Below, piece after piece: positions 1-11,416 of a stretch of 42,146 nt of DNA. The stretch is from Paulinella micropora (taxonomy: Eukaryota > Cercozoa > Imbricatea > Euglyphida), in NCBI GenBank assembly GCA_009731375.1, contig BJOX01000260.1, positions 113,844-155,989 of the forward strand, in the 5' to 3' direction. The notes under the pieces were generated by a model, which did no database searches, had not been told where the DNA came from, and saw nothing but the letters and a program-made list of their open reading frames with translations. A program made the translations under genes and the position numbers. The stretch's first letter is position 1. Each line of letters starts with the position of its first letter.

Positions 1-197
1 GTGGGAGCTCGTTCTGCAAGGGGCGCTTATGGAACGAGCCCTGGCCCCGCCTGGTACTAGGGAGCTTTGGTATCGCCTGTATCAGTCCCTTCCGTGCAAA
101 CATCACGGCTTAGCTGGGCATCGGGTTAATACTTTACCCACAGACTTCCTTGGTTGACGAAATCATAAGCTCCTTTTTTCTGACATTAGTCGATATC

Positions 198-203
198 TCA
201 ACG

Positions 204-246
<43 letters not shown>

Positions 247-344
247 GTCTATCTATCTCTCTCTCTCTCTTTCTGTCTCTTTCTGTCTCTTCTCTCTCTC
301 TCTCTCTCTCTCTTTCTCTTTGTCTCCTTCTATCTGTCTCTATT

Positions 345-380
<36 letters not shown>

Positions 381-400
381 CCCACCACATATATATATAT

Positions 401-446
<46 letters not shown>

Positions 447-526
447 CTCTCTCTCTCTCCCTCCCTCCCTCTCTCTCTCTCTCTCACTCCCCTCTTTCTC
501 ACTAATACACACACACACACACACAC
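198..526. repeat. Compound microsatellite (TCTA)n/(TC)n/(CA)n
   Basis: The sequence runs through TCTA repeats, then TC/TTTC repeats, a second TCTA block, a long TC block and a (CA)n tract near 508-526. The ORFs it creates are repeat translations. The first ~170 bases and 527-685 are unique sequence in which I see no gene. Confidence 0.95.
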
Positions 527-685
527 GTATGGGCGGATGGACCGTTCGGTTGCCCATTTCCGCGCTGGCCGCTCCTACAGGCAACACCACAGCAACACTT
601 CCAGTCAACTGATCAGCTGGCAACACATAAGGGAACGTACTCAGTCATGCTAGCTTAGTCTGATAGAAAGGTATTTATGTATGCA

Positions 686-841
686 TGGCTGTCTGTATGG
701 CTGGCTGGCTGGCTGTGAGACCTACTGGGCGGTGTAGAGTAGGCTGCTAGTTTAAAATGTATTATGGCTGTCTGTATGGCTGTCTGTATGGCTGGCTGGC
801 TGGCTATGAGAGCTACTGGGTGGTGTAGAGTAGGCTTCTAG
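686..841. repeat. Tandem duplication of an ~80-bp unit
   Basis: Two similar copies (about 686-750 and 765-841) share a TGGCTGTCTGTATGGC head, a GGCT-rich middle and the tail GGTGTAGAGTAGGCT. The short flank ACTCAGTCATG near 640 also recurs near 937, so the repeated unit may be longer. No coding signal is visible. Confidence 0.75.
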
Positions 842-1008
842 CACAGGCGCGTTCCGACCGCACCCGCACACCAGAGCACAGCAGCATGTCGCCTAGGCTC
901 AGCATCTTACCTTAGATACGTAGAGACGTAGTACTACTCAGTCATGTTAGCTTAGGCTAATAGGTGGGTAGATGTATGCTCACATATGTTGCCTTAACAG
1001 GATATATC

Positions 1009-1190
1009 AGGAGGAGGAGGAGGAGGAGGAGGAGGAGGAGGAAGAGGAGGAGGAGGAGGACGACGAAGACGAGGACGAGAAGGAGGAGGAGGACGACGAG
1101 AAGGAGGACGAGGAGGAGGACGAGGAGGAGGAGGAGGAGCAGCAGCAGCAGCAGGAGGAGCAGGAGGAGCAGGAGCAGCAGGAGGAGAAG
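1009..1190. repeat. (GGA)n/(GAC)n purine-rich tract
   Basis: A nearly pure trinucleotide tract gives poly-Glu/Asp, poly-Arg and poly-Ser/Leu ORFs in different frames. No splice sites or conserved flanking peptide support an exon. Confidence 0.9.
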
Positions 1191-1304
1191 CAGAAAGAAA
1201 GAGGAAGGAGTGAGGACACTGAAGTACTCACTGAGGAGAGACAAGAGGACAAGAGGGAGGGAGAGGATGGGCTGGGGACTGCCTGGCTACTTGGCCACCC
1301 CAAG

Positions 1305-1373
1305 GAAACCCCAAAAAATTGTCGNNNNNNNNNNCCCCCCCCCCTTCCCGGCCTGACAATTTTTTGGGGTTTC
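1305..1373. repeat. 19-bp perfect inverted repeat around an assembly gap
   Basis: The arm at 1305-1323 (core CCCCAAAAAATTG) is repeated in reverse complement at 1355-1373. Between them lie a 10-N gap (1325-1334) and a C homopolymer. The arms could be the termini of an inserted element collapsed into the gap, or an assembly fold-back. Confidence 0.75.
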
Positions 1374-2290
1374 TTTAAAATATGCTGGAACGATATGAAA
1401 CTATAAAAAAGCATGCATTTTATGAGGACTTTTTTTTGGAAAATTCGAACGGTACCTGCCAGTGTATGAAAACATGTTTCCCCGAGTTTGGATTTGTTTT
1501 TGTTTCAGTGTGGTAAATTTGGACTTTGGGGTTGTGTGCGCTTTCAATAAGCTCTTCATGAATTCAGCAAAAGGTCTGTAAAACCAACGAACCTCAAATG
1601 AGAGTAGAAAAATGTTACGGAGGTATGATGAAACAATAAGCATCAAGCAGGCAAGCAGGCTAACATGACGCGAGACAAGAGAGAGGAAGAGAGAAACACA
1701 CGCTGATATGTCATTGTGAGAAAATTTCCCTGTTTCCCTGTCTCTTATATTATATGTGAGCAGCCGTCGTTGTCGTCGTCGTCGTTCTTTTTGCGGGCGA
1801 TAGATGCTAACAGGTAGCTTGCTAAAATCAGAAGTTGTGACTTGAAAACCCAATGTCCGTTGTAAAACCGGGTACTGCGGTTTCAAAAATGCCCCCACGA
1901 GGGCCATCCGGGTGAGACTATTTGCACAGAAATCCGCTGTAGAAAAAGTGGCAAAGGTTGTCTGTTTCCAAGTTCACATTTGACTGCAAAAATATATCTG
2001 CACCTGAAGTTCTTTTCTTACGTCCCCCTTTCTTTCTTTCTTCTTTTCTTTGTGTGTGTCTTTTTCTTTCTTGATATTCTTTCTTGCCTCCATTCCTTCT
2101 TTCCAATCCTTTACACTTTCTTTCTCTCTCCCTTGCTTTCTTCCTTCGACTTCCTTTCACCAATCTTCTCCCGTCTATAGCTATCCAGGTTTCTTTCCTC
2201 TTTTTCCCTCTTTCTTTCTTTCTTTCTTTCTTTCTTCTCACTCATTTCCTCGTTTTCATTTCAATGTCATTTCTTCCTTCTACTTACCGA
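1374..2290. other. Non-coding stretch with (CTTT)n
   Basis: This is mixed-composition sequence with CTTT-rich simple repeat at about 2030-2240. The long minus-strand ORFs are Lys/Arg-rich repeat translations or show no recognisable features. The AT-rich viral piece 1 starts at about 2290. Confidence 0.6.
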
Positions 2291-2637
2291 CGATTATAGG
2301 TACCACTATAGCACAGTTATCTTTATATAAAATAATGATATTTTTATATAAATTCATCTTACTATTAATTTCAACAAAAATATACATAATTTATCCAAAT
2401 TAAATATAACAATCATTAAGACTTAAATAGTCTATATTTGAATTTCTCTCAAACTCTTAAAAAAGTAACTTATCTATCTTTTTTTAAATCAACACGAAGA
2501 TACATTAAAACCTGTTTGTTAGTTTTTACTGCTGTGCTGAACTTAGTTATCTTTTTTGAAAAAATTAAAGTCTTCCTATTGCGAGTTTGATTAATTAATT
2601 TTTTCCATAAATTTTTTTTACCAATCTATATAGACCA

Positions 2638-2924
2638 ATGACCACCCTCACCAAACTATCTGAAAAATTTAGACTACTTTCAATTGAGAAGAATAAGGAA
2701 TTCTTTTCAGTAAGAGATGTCCAACAGATGATTGATGAAGAAATTAATGCAATTGAAAAAATATAGAATGAAATCCAACTGATTTTTTCCGTTTGGCAAA
2801 TACAAAGGAAAAAATTCAAGATGTTGCTACCATTGACAAACCATATCTTGAATGGGTTATGAAACAGCAGTGGTTTGATAAATTTACAAACATTAAAAGT
2901 GAAGTAAAAAAATATTTACAATAA
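2638..2924 (+). pseudogene. DKPYLEW-domain protein, copy 1 (broken)
   Basis: The ATG at 2638 opens a 42-codon acidic segment ending in TAG at 2764. Another frame then continues to TAA at 2922 and carries the motif ATIDKPYLEW followed by KSEVKKYLQ. The same motif recurs in the ORF ending at 3455. Short domains with a 'D-KPYLxWL' signature resemble the DUF3820-like modules of phage and giant-virus proteins; I recognise this by pattern only. The gene lies on the plus strand, pointing towards the fibre gene on the opposite strand. The frame change may be decay or sequencing error. No biochemical role can be assigned. Confidence 0.5.
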
Positions 2925-2949
2925 AAATTAATATTTACTTATATATATC

Positions 2950-3175
2950 ATGACTGACCTGAGCACCAAACAGGACTACTTAAATGAAATTGAAAAATTG
3001 AACATTGACAGAAATAAAAAAGCCAACAATTAAATAGACTAAGCACTACATTGTTTCTTTCTATGAGCAATACAAGCCAAGGGACGACAATGTGAAAGTT
3101 GTTATTCCATTGGATGCTACACTAGCTAGCAAAAATTATAATGGAGGAACCAAGCACACCATTTACGGCGACTGA
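2950..3175 (+). pseudogene. Small hypothetical viral protein (broken)
   Basis: The ATG at 2950 opens a 27-residue charged peptide (MTDLSTKQDYLNEIEK...) that stops with TAA at 3031. A second frame is open to the TGA at 3173-3175 and contains YKPRDDNVKVVIPLDAT. The two are plausibly one gene of about 70 residues with a frameshift, lying 25 bases after copy 1 of the DKPYLE gene and overlapping the start of copy 2 at 3141. I do not recognise the family. Confidence 0.3.
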
Positions 3176-3455
3176 TTTAAAAGAGACCAGTATCACTGAT
3201 GCAAATGTGAACGAAGCGTCACAACGTGGCGAAACCACTTGTGTAGGTGAAGAGATAGCAAATGCTACATGTACAGAAGAATGATGTATATTAAAGAAAG
3301 AATACCAGCAAAATGAAACTGATATTTTTCTTCAATATTGTAAGTATAAAAAAATGAAAATTGAAGAAGTCGCTAAGATTGATAAACCATACCTTGAATA
3401 TTTAATTCAACAACCTTATTTTAATAGTAAAGATACGGTAAAAAAATATCTGTGA
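3141..3455 (+). pseudogene. DKPYLEY-domain protein, copy 2, with one in-frame TGA
   Basis: The frame is open for 104 codons apart from a TGA at 3282-3284. The N-terminal half is acidic and Thr/Ser-rich. The C-terminal half carries VAKIDKPYLEYLIQQ and ends TVKKYL, matching the architecture of the protein ending at 2924, so the two are paralogues. Because frame and domain are kept across the TGA, it is a point lesion, an error, or read through. The gene is convergent with the fibre gene, with hairpins between them. Confidence 0.45.
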
Positions 3456-3457
3456 TA

Positions 3458-3560
3458 TTTTATTCACCCGCTACGCTGTTTCATAAAACATCGTTTTTTT
3501 TTCAATTTTTCACTTTACATTTCACGATGTTTGTTGAAGACGTAGTCTGAAACAAATATT
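3458..3560 (-). terminator. Hairpin chain, copy i (3' of fibre gene)
   Basis: In the minus-strand sense three stems follow each other: TTTGTT/AACAAA, then AAACATCG (3532-3525) with CGATGTTT (3493-3486), then TTTTAT/ATAAAA (3488-3483 with 3463-3458). The middle loop ends in poly(A). The chain overlaps the stop codon of the fibre gene and fills the gap to the convergent ORF ending at 3455. Copies ii-iv are at 11383-11495, 32146-32283 and 33532-33634. A role in ending transcripts is inferred. Confidence 0.55.
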
Positions 3561-4775
3561 ATTGACATTTGAACCATTATTGGCAGTTCCAACTGATTTC
3601 TGTGTAAAAGTCAATATATCACTAGGAGTCAAATATATATCATAATTTCTAAGATTTATTTGTTGAGTTGATTGAGAATTTACGTAAAGTTTAAAAATTG
3701 TTGTTCCGTTTGCGATAGCACTCGCCTTTATGTCAGTATCTACAATTGAATACTTAGAATCAACATCTGCAAAACCTGCTCCAGTTAATGTTCCATTTAA
3801 TACCATTCTTACTACACACGACTTACTATCTTCATTTGTAATACTTATCAAAATAGGATAAATATTTGAATAATTTGTTAAATTAGCACCACCCGCATCA
3901 AATATCGTTTTGTTTCTTACACTAATAATAGGACTTTCAGTGGTGTTTGCTGCTTTACTTCCTTCCACTTCGTTTGTTATACTTGTGTTTATCGTTTTCG
4001 TTCCCTCAATGGATAAACTGGCACTCGCTGTTTTAAGAGTTTGTATTCCAGTCGCTGCATCATTTCTCATTACTGCTGTAAAAGGTAATGTTGTATTTCG
4101 CATGCTTACCCCAGTATTAGCATTCGCATAGTCAATCATATAAACTAATTGAAATAATCCTGTTATGGGATTTTCAATATAAAACTTAATAGCACCAAAC
4201 CCAAGATACTGAAATTGAATTTGATATACATTTCCTTTGCTCCAGTCTAAGTCAGGCATAGCAGAAGTTCCATCGCACGGGTCGTCCCAGTCTTCCTGGT
4301 CAATATAAACTGCGGCACCTCCTTTACAATGTGCAATACTTATTCCTGCTTGATTTTTGTAAAAATAAAATCCATCAACGAGATCATTTCCTATTCCAAT
4401 ATATGAATAGTAATCTTTTGTATCATCCGTTGTCCATAGAGCAGTAAAGCGGGCTAGGACACCGATTCCAGTTCTATATTTTATTCTCCTTTTACTTACC
4501 AGTCTAGCATCTGTCGTAGCATCAGCAGTTGTTTTCAATTCAGCCATATTGTTCAAAAATGACACCGATGATTTTGTTTCTGTTTTTGTCCATATCCCAG
4601 TATTAACTGTATATGGAAAGATTTCTTGTAATACTAGTGTTAACTGACCAACTACTGCTTCGCCAAAAGCGGTTTTTGAATTATTTGTTTCAATATCACC
4701 ATCATATCCGATTCTGACGTTTATAAATTCTCCGTCAGGATTTTCTGTGATTAAGTTTCTCTGGTGAGTTTTCAT
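3522..4775 (-). CDS. Fibre-like structural protein, beta-rich (417 aa)
   Basis: The frame is uninterrupted from ATG to TGA. The first ~110 residues are polar. Around residues 105-175 lies a block with RTGIGVLARFTALW, YSYIGIGND and GFYFYKNQAGISI, the pattern of a jelly-roll or lectin-like sandwich seen in hypothetical virion proteins of large DNA viruses and phages. The C-terminal half is rich in Thr, Asn and Ser with beta-strand periodicity, and no transmembrane segment is seen. It follows the MCP gene by about 60 bases of AT-rich DNA in the same direction, which suits a late structural gene. Function as a fibre or capsid decoration is inference from position and composition. Confidence 0.55.
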   Translation of the reverse strand: MKTHQRNLITENPDGEFINVRIGYDGDIETNNSKTAFGEAVVGQLTLVLQEIFPYTVNTGIWTKTETKSSVSFLNNMAELKTTADATTDARLVSKRRIKYRTGIGVLARFTALWTTDDTKDYYSYIGIGNDLVDGFYFYKNQAGISIAHCKGGAAVYIDQEDWDDPCDGTSAMPDLDWSKGNVYQIQFQYLGFGAIKFYIENPITGLFQLVYMIDYANANTGVSMRNTTLPFTAVMRNDAATGIQTLKTASASLSIEGTKTINTSITNEVEGSKAANTTESPIISVRNKTIFDAGGANLTNYSNIYPILISITNEDSKSCVVRMVLNGTLTGAGFADVDSKYSIVDTDIKASAIANGTTIFKLYVNSQSTQQINLRNYDIYLTPSDILTFTQKSVGTANNGSNVNNICFRLRLQQTS

Positions 4776-4838
4776 TGTTTGTATATTTTAAAAAAATATT
4801 TTTATTTTTATTTTTTAATTTCTTTTTTCAATAATTTT

Positions 4839-6328
4839 TTAACTCATCAAAATTTCAATTCCCTTAACAACAATAGTCCTCTGAAGAATAGCGTAAGTAT
4901 AATAATTCAATTGGACTGCTCCCTCCGCACTCCATTCATACCGCCGTTCTGTGTCCAAGGACAGACCTGCCACTTCATAACCCTCTTCTTCTCTCTTGTC
5001 ATAAAGCGGGCGGTTGTGATCCCAGAAATCAACATGGAACCAGTTATATTTATACACATTTGAGTTCAAAATAGCAGAGCCCTTAATTTTTCCTTCAAAA
5101 GCATATAGTCTTCATCGCGGGCGCAAGCGATATCAAACTGCTGAATTCCACTACTATCCAAAGTAGTGTAATAAGAAGTAATCTTAGCCTGTGCTCGGTT
5201 ATCGCAATCAAATGCGGTATTTGAACTTTCTGTATTATTAAACCCGCTAGTGTAAATTCGGCGAATTCTTTCACCCTGCGAGCGGTTCATCTTCAAAACA
5301 AATGACTGAGTGCCCACCGCGAGATTAGTTTTCCAAGAGATAGGGTATTCGGTCTTAAACGAAAACCCTTCACCAGCAATCTTTTGTTGATCTCCCAAAA
5401 TAACATTAGGCTCAGTTTCAACGGCAAGAAAGATGTTAAGATTAGTAATCGTCGCGGGCTGTGCGGTGGCAGCTGCTCCTGTTGCAACACTATTAGCATC
5501 AGTTCCATAAAATAAGGTTTTCTGTGTTCCCTCCCTCACAATCCTCAAATCAAGAATTTCATTAAAACCGATAGTCTTATCAATTTCAAAAATGGTTCCG
5601 AAAAGCATACCGAGAGGAATAGACACATTGATTACTGGTGAATTTCCAGTATTGACTGCTGGTGCGATTACTACTGCTGGGTCTTGACCAATATCTCCAC
5701 CCTCAAAATACTTTGCATCCTCATACTCAACATTAACAAGGCTATAGTCTCCAGCAGTGCTATCGGCTAGAGCGGTATCATTATGACGACGAGCAGCGAC
5801 ATGGTACTTTGTAGCATGTTTGAACTGCTGCTTTTAAAGTATAACCGCAGCAGCATCAGTAATAGACTTTCTTTCTGCCACAGTCCCAACGACAATCTTT
5901 CCAGCATTACACTTTTGGAGCATAGACCCATAACCAGAATTAGCCCTGTGGTTATCCAAAGCCATAAATCTATCATAAGAAATTTCGGGTTTCCAAATCA
6001 TCTTAGTGTAATTTCCCACATGTTGAAGATTACACAGATACTGCCCGCTTCGACTTTGCAGTTCTATTGTCTTAATCATTGACAGGCAGTCCATAGCAAT
6101 TCTGTTATAATGACCGATTTCGCCGGTCGTCGGTGTGTAGGTAAATCGCAACACACTCCTCGCAAGGTTCAAAGGACGAGTAGGAATTTCAAAAGTTGAT
6201 TCAGTTCCTCCAACACTGCTAATCGTAACAGTCGCAAGACTTTCGCGAGCAGTAAGTTTGTTAAGTGAATACTTACCGCGAATAAGCTCGCTTTGGCTAT
6301 GAGTAAGTTCTCCGTATTGGACAGGCAT
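4839..6328 (-). pseudogene. MCP: Major capsid protein, Polinton-type double jelly roll (interrupted)
   Basis: The gene starts at ATG 6328 (MPVQYGELTHSQSELIRG). The same frame continues past one in-frame TAA at 5834-5836 to a TGA at 5066. A second frame, overlapping in an A-rich stretch near 5085, carries the C-terminus to TAA at 4839, giving about 495 residues, within the usual range for Polinton MCPs. The N-terminal part (SVLRFTYTP, IKTIELQSRSGQYL) and the C-terminal KYNWFHVDFWD segment fit the two jelly-roll halves and tail of Polinton/adintovirus capsids. It lies just downstream of the penton-like gene, the usual capsid cassette. One stop and one homopolymer frameshift mean that an inactive copy or sequencing errors are both possible. 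Confidence 0.75.
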
Positions 6329-6408
6329 TTTTGTTTTGTTTTTGAAGTGGTGTAGGTTGATTAATACACGAAATATATTTATAGAAAAAATAAATAATTC
6401 TAAATTAA

Positions 6409-7221
6409 TTATCTCGCCTTTAACAAATTGAAGAATGAATTAAATAAACTAAAATAATTAGTTTCACGATAAACCAGTAATGTCATAACTATTCCCAAAC
6501 CATTAAGATTTATTGCTTGGTCATTTTCGTCTGTCAAGTAAAACCTGAATACATTGTTTGAACTCGCAGATAATATCTTCCCGTATTCGCTTCCAGAGCC
6601 GTCATAAATGACAGAACCAAAAGGAATTTCGTTGGCTGTGTATATTTCTTGAAGCACATTATTATCACCTTCATTCACCAAATCAGATTGAAGATACAGA
6701 GTTTTTTCACCAGTTAAAATAATTACATTTGGCGATTTAATAAAATCATTAGCGAAGAAATATGTTGAGTTTCTATCAAACCCCATTACCTCGTGAATAC
6801 GGGTATCACCATCAAATATAAACCGCGGTTGAATACCTCCGTTATTTGAAACACTGAATGTTAATTTGCCATCCTCCGCTTCTGTGTTTGTATTGTTGCT
6901 TGAGACACCATAAGTATAGTCATTTGGACTTTCTGTCGTCAGTACCTCGGCCAGTTTATTTTTTAAATTGTTCATTGTGTAGTTTCCCTCAGGTATCGTA
7001 ATTAAAGCCTCATACCCGTCTTCGGATAATGTAAAGGTATTGTACGGACTGGCGACCGAGTAATACGATTTTGGAATGTAAATATGAAGAATTTTACAAT
7101 GTGTGGGATTGTCTAGTCCCTTCATATTGACTTCGTGTGTAAAGTCGCTGTCTGTTCCCGTTATTCTATTTTTACTATTTATGTAATAGATACCACTTGC
7201 ACAGCATCCCTTATAATCCAT
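6409..7221 (-). CDS. Penton-like minor capsid protein (270 aa)
   Basis: The frame is intact from ATG 7221 (MDYKGCCASGIYYINSKNRI) to TAA. A TTG 12 codons upstream is also in frame, but the ATG fits better because the GIY-YIG gene ends only 7 bases before it. The YYINSKNRI...SDFTHEV opening, the strand-rich body (KILHIYIPKSYYSV, FTLSEDGYEALITIPEGNYT) and the length match the single-jelly-roll penton/minor capsid proteins of Polintons and related viruses. It would form capsid vertices with the MCP encoded next. The assignment is by pattern and gene order. Confidence 0.65.
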   Translation of the reverse strand: MDYKGCCASGIYYINSKNRITGTDSDFTHEVNMKGLDNPTHCKILHIYIPKSYYSVASPYNTFTLSEDGYEALITIPEGNYTMNNLKNKLAEVLTTESPNDYTYGVSSNNTNTEAEDGKLTFSVSNNGGIQPRFIFDGDTRIHEVMGFDRNSTYFFANDFIKSPNVIILTGEKTLYLQSDLVNEGDNNVLQEIYTANEIPFGSVIYDGSGSEYGKILSASSNNVFRFYLTDENDQAINLNGLGIVMTLLVYRETNYFSLFNSFFNLLKAR

Positions 7222-7228
7222 TGTTATA

Positions 7229-7612
7229 TTATGCGAATAATTTTTGGATATCTTCAAAATTATATAAACTATTTATGTGATTTTGTGTTTTATTATGTCT
7301 ATTTCTTTTACAAATAGTCAATTCAACACCACACTCACAAATGTATTTTCTTTGTTGTCTCTCTTTTTCTTTACCTTTATTTTTACATCTATATTTTTTG
7401 TCATACTCGCTTTTTTCTTTTTTATGTTTTAAATAATATTTCTTTTGTTTTTCACATAACTCCGTTCTTCTTTGTTCTTTATAATAATTATTTTTTCCAA
7501 TATTTCATTTTATTCTTTTGGTAGTATTCTACCTTTTCCCTTCCCGCAATACGTTTATTCACACAATCTAGTTTTCTAATAATATGATTACCTTCTTGTT
7601 TAAGTAATTCCC
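7229..7612 (-). pseudogene. GIY-YIG endonuclease, C-terminal half
   Basis: Read on the minus strand from about 7612, the frame gives RELLKQEGNHIIRKLDCVNK and RIAGREKVEYY, the second half of the GIY-YIG proteins common in large DNA viruses. After a frame change at an A tract near 7500 it continues through a Lys-rich stretch to ICECGVELTICKRNRHNK, a C-x-C...H...H zinc-finger-like tail, and stops at TAA 7229. The N-terminal catalytic half is absent here: the upstream side is satellite. The missing half matches the fragment at 35495-35700. The gene stops 7 bases before the penton ATG, so the two were probably adjacent in one transcription direction. Confidence 0.65.
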
Positions 7613-8257
7613 TAGGAACTTCTCGTTTGAGATAAAAAAAAATACGTATGAAGGTAGTATTTGATTAATAAGGAGTGTATTGGATTGGAAAATTATCAAA
7701 AATAAAATTATGTGATTTTTGGCATTTTAGCGTTCAGGGCAAACTCCTAATGCAATCACTAGGAATTTCTCGTTTGAGGTAAAAAAAATACGTTTGAAGG
7801 TGATGTTTTATAAATAGAACAATACGCAATTACTAGAAATTTCTCGTTTGACGTCAAAAACAAGAAGTATGGACGTGACATCGGATGACTAGAAAGTGTA
7901 TTGGGTTGCAAAATTATCAAAATTAAAATTACATATTTTTGGCATTTTTCCTGTTCAGGACAAACGCCTAATGCAATTACTAGGAATTCCTCGTTTGACG
8001 TGAAAAAAAAGCAATATGAAGGCGATCTTTGATGAATAAAAAGTGTATTGGGTTAGAAAATCATCAAATACAAAACATGTGATATTTGGCATTTTAGCGT
8101 TCAGGGCAAACTCCTAACGCAATTACTATGAACTTCTCGTTTGACGTCAAAAAAGGAGTGTGGACGTGATATTTGATGAATAGAAGTGTGTTGGGTTGAA
8201 AAAATTATCAAAATGAAAATTATGTGATTTTTTGCGTTTTAGCGTTCAGGACAATAA
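7613..8257 (-). repeat. Satellite array A (~145-bp units, about five)
   Basis: Units share the blocks TTTTAGCGTTCAGGGCAAAC, CTAGGAATTTCTCGTTTGA and ATTATCAAA (plus-strand reading). They are the reverse complement of arrays B (21966-23385) and C (35711-36190). One unit, near 7820, is truncated. The array directly abuts the broken GIY-YIG gene. Its other flank, including the unique stretch CAAATGTGAATCATCCCC at 8378-8395, is an inverted copy of the left flank of array B. Confidence 0.85.
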
Positions 8258-9116
<859 letters not shown>

Positions 9117-9210
9117 TATGTTTGGTCTATCAGCTCTGCATATCCAAAGACATAGGCATCCTTTCCAACCCGCCGCCAGTTGGCGACTTGGTAGCGGGTT
9201 GGGAATGGGC
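9117..9210 (-). repeat. Dispersed repeat R1, copy 1
   Basis: Its reverse complement contains GGATATGCAGAGCTGATAGA-like sequence and a GC-rich centre. It is the truncated form also seen at 38939-39020. R1 copies always sit between (GATA)n or (TATC)n tracts. Confidence 0.8.
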
Positions 9211-9684
9211 AAGAGAAGAGAGAAGAGAGAAGAGAAGAGAAGAGAAGAGAGGAGAGGAGAATAGGAGAGAAGAGGAGAGAAGAGGAGAGAAGAGAAGAGA
9301 AGAGGAGAGAAGAGAATAGGAGAGGAGAGAATAGGAGAGAATAGGAGAGGAGAGGAGAGGAGAGTAGAGGAGAAGAGAAGAGAAGAGAAGAGAAAAGGAG
9401 AGAAGAGGAGAGAAGAGGAGAGAAGAGGAGAGAAGAGGAGAGAAGAGGAGAGAAGAGGAGAGAAAAGGAGAGAAGAGGAGAGAAGAGGAGAGGAGAGAAG
9501 AGGAGAGAAGAGGAGAGGAGAGGAGAGAAGAGGAGAGGAGAGGAGAGAAGAGGAGAGGAGAGGAGAGAAGAGGAGAGAAGTGAAGAGAAGAAGAAGAGAA
9601 GAAGAAGAGAAGAGAAGAGAAGAGAAGAGAAGAGAAGAGAAGAGAAGAGAAGAGAAAATAGAAAGAAAGCAAAAAGTTACATAA

Positions 9685-9747
<63 letters not shown>

Positions 9748-9774
9748 GAAGATAGGTAGGTAGGTAGGTATGTA
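9211..9774. repeat. (GAGAA)n/(GGAGA)n purine tract and (GATA)n
   Basis: AGAAG and GGAGA units run for about 450 bases, followed by GATA repeats. The long Leu/Ser ORFs on the minus strand are translations of this tract. Confidence 0.95.
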
Positions 9775-10289
<515 letters not shown>

Positions 10290-10290
<1 letters not shown>

Positions 10291-10423
10291 TATCTTCGTC
10301 TTCGTGAAGTGGGCGTTTCGCGTCGGGAGTGGTCGGCTCTGCGGTCGGCTCAGCTGGCTGATTGTCTGGCTTCTTCTTTGGGGGCTTTGTACCTGCCCAC
10401 ACACCAAAAAGCACAAAAAACAT
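10290..10423 (-). CDS. Proline-rich ORF fragment at the end of viral piece 2
   Basis: The minus-strand frame starts MFFVLFGVWAGTKPPKKKP with a short hydrophobic start, followed by a Pro/Thr/Glu-rich stretch ending HEDEDI, where it runs into the AGAAT microsatellite. This looks like the 5' part of a small secreted or membrane-anchored protein cut by the junction, but it could be chance. Its GC content is higher than that of the neighbouring viral genes. No family is recognised. Confidence 0.25.
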
Positions 10424-10595
10424 GTGTAGGCAGTGCCTTGAAGCCGTTTTTTATATTTCGTAAATAAATAAATAAATAATTTTTTTTTGAAAATAGTCAA
10501 GTAATAAGTGTGCTTTTATGTTGTAGTGAAATGTGTGTCGTGTTCATTGATGAGAAGTGAGCAGGTAGGCAGACAGCACAGATCACAAAACCATT

Positions 10596-11086
10596 TTACT
10601 CCACTTGGGCTCTCACTTCATTAACATACAACTTATACTTAACTATAACTTCATCAAATGTATCACCTTGCTCAATTAAATTACGTGCGAAATTTTCCTC
10701 TTGGCGAGACATTGGAAATTTATTTTTTTCTAACCACTTTTCCAAAAATGCTACTTCTTTCTTAGTCTCTTTTTCTTTTCTAAGTCTCTGCCTCTTAAAT
10801 TTTCTCTCTTCTTCCATTCGTCTTTTGTCTTCTTTCAGTTCCTCATCTCTCTGATTTGCTGCTTCCAGTCTTGATTCAACATCGTCAAGTTCTCGTTTCA
10901 ATGATCTTTTTTTTTGGACAAGTTTTTTTTCTTAGTTTCCAAAAATATGTTATCCTTTTTTGTCGTCTTACTTGTCTTGTCAGAATAATAATCAATCCAA
11001 TTATTTTCTTCTCTTTCTATTTCTAACTCACTTTCACTAGAAATTTCATTAGCCTCTTTGGCTTCATAATCGATAAATTCGCTCAT
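10596..11086 (-). pseudogene. Charged coiled-coil protein, frameshifted at poly(A)
   Basis: The likely start is ATG 11086 (MSEFIDYEAKEANEISSESE); an upstream in-frame start at 11182 is less convincing. The acidic N-terminus leads to a Lys-rich stretch that stops near 10898. An overlapping frame, entered at the nine-A tract near 10910, continues as KRELDDVESRLEAANQRDEE and a long charged helix, ending VRAQVE. Together they give about 165 residues of acidic head plus coiled coil. The frame switch at a homopolymer points to a one-base error or lesion. It lies downstream of the polymerase on the same strand. Function is unknown. Confidence 0.5.
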
Positions 11087-11299
11087 CTCTTCAAGAAGAA
11101 CTGCGAGAGACAAAAAAGTGGTAGGGGATCCAAGAATTCTTCGGTTCTCTGAACACTTTGCGCAAAAACCATGTGATAACATTGCGCATTGACTGAGGAG
11201 AAAAACACAACGCGAAAATTTATTTGTTCTCTGTCTTGGTTATGGGTGGTGTAATTAGTAAGTTGGTGATGTTGTCAGTCATTGTCGGCGGTTCAACTC

Positions 11300-11416
11300 T
11301 CACCGCTTGCTCTTCACAAACCATTCTTTTCCAGATGCCTTTTTTTTTCTTCTTTTTTTCTCTTTTTTTGTAAATTCCTTTTTGATATTTGTTTCAGACA
11401 CGTTTTCAACAAACAT
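11300..11416 (-). CDS. Small Lys-rich ORF downstream of the polymerase
   Basis: From the ATG inside the CGATGTTT motif, 38 residues run from MFVENVSETNIKKEF into KKEKKRRKKK, ending WFVKSKR. A frame change in the long A tract near 11340 would extend it through VCEEQAVRVEPP to a stop near 11230. Whether it is expressed is doubtful, because its start lies within the hairpin chain that follows the polymerase. Confidence 0.25.
   Translation of the reverse strand: MFVENVSETNIKKEFTKKEKKRRKKKASGKEWFVKSKR

Noticed and set aside
972-1406. Long poly-Glu/Asp ORF
   Set aside because: It is the translation of a (GGA)n/(GAC)n tract, other frames give equally long poly-Arg and poly-Ser, and it runs across a gap.
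1401-1907. 168-codon minus-strand ORF
   Set aside because: No recognisable motif, its composition fits non-coding sequence, and it ends beside a gap.
7219-7257. Upstream TTG start for the penton-like gene
   Set aside because: It would overlap the end of the GIY-YIG reading frame, while the ATG at 7221 follows that stop by 7 bases and begins the conserved-looking N-terminus.
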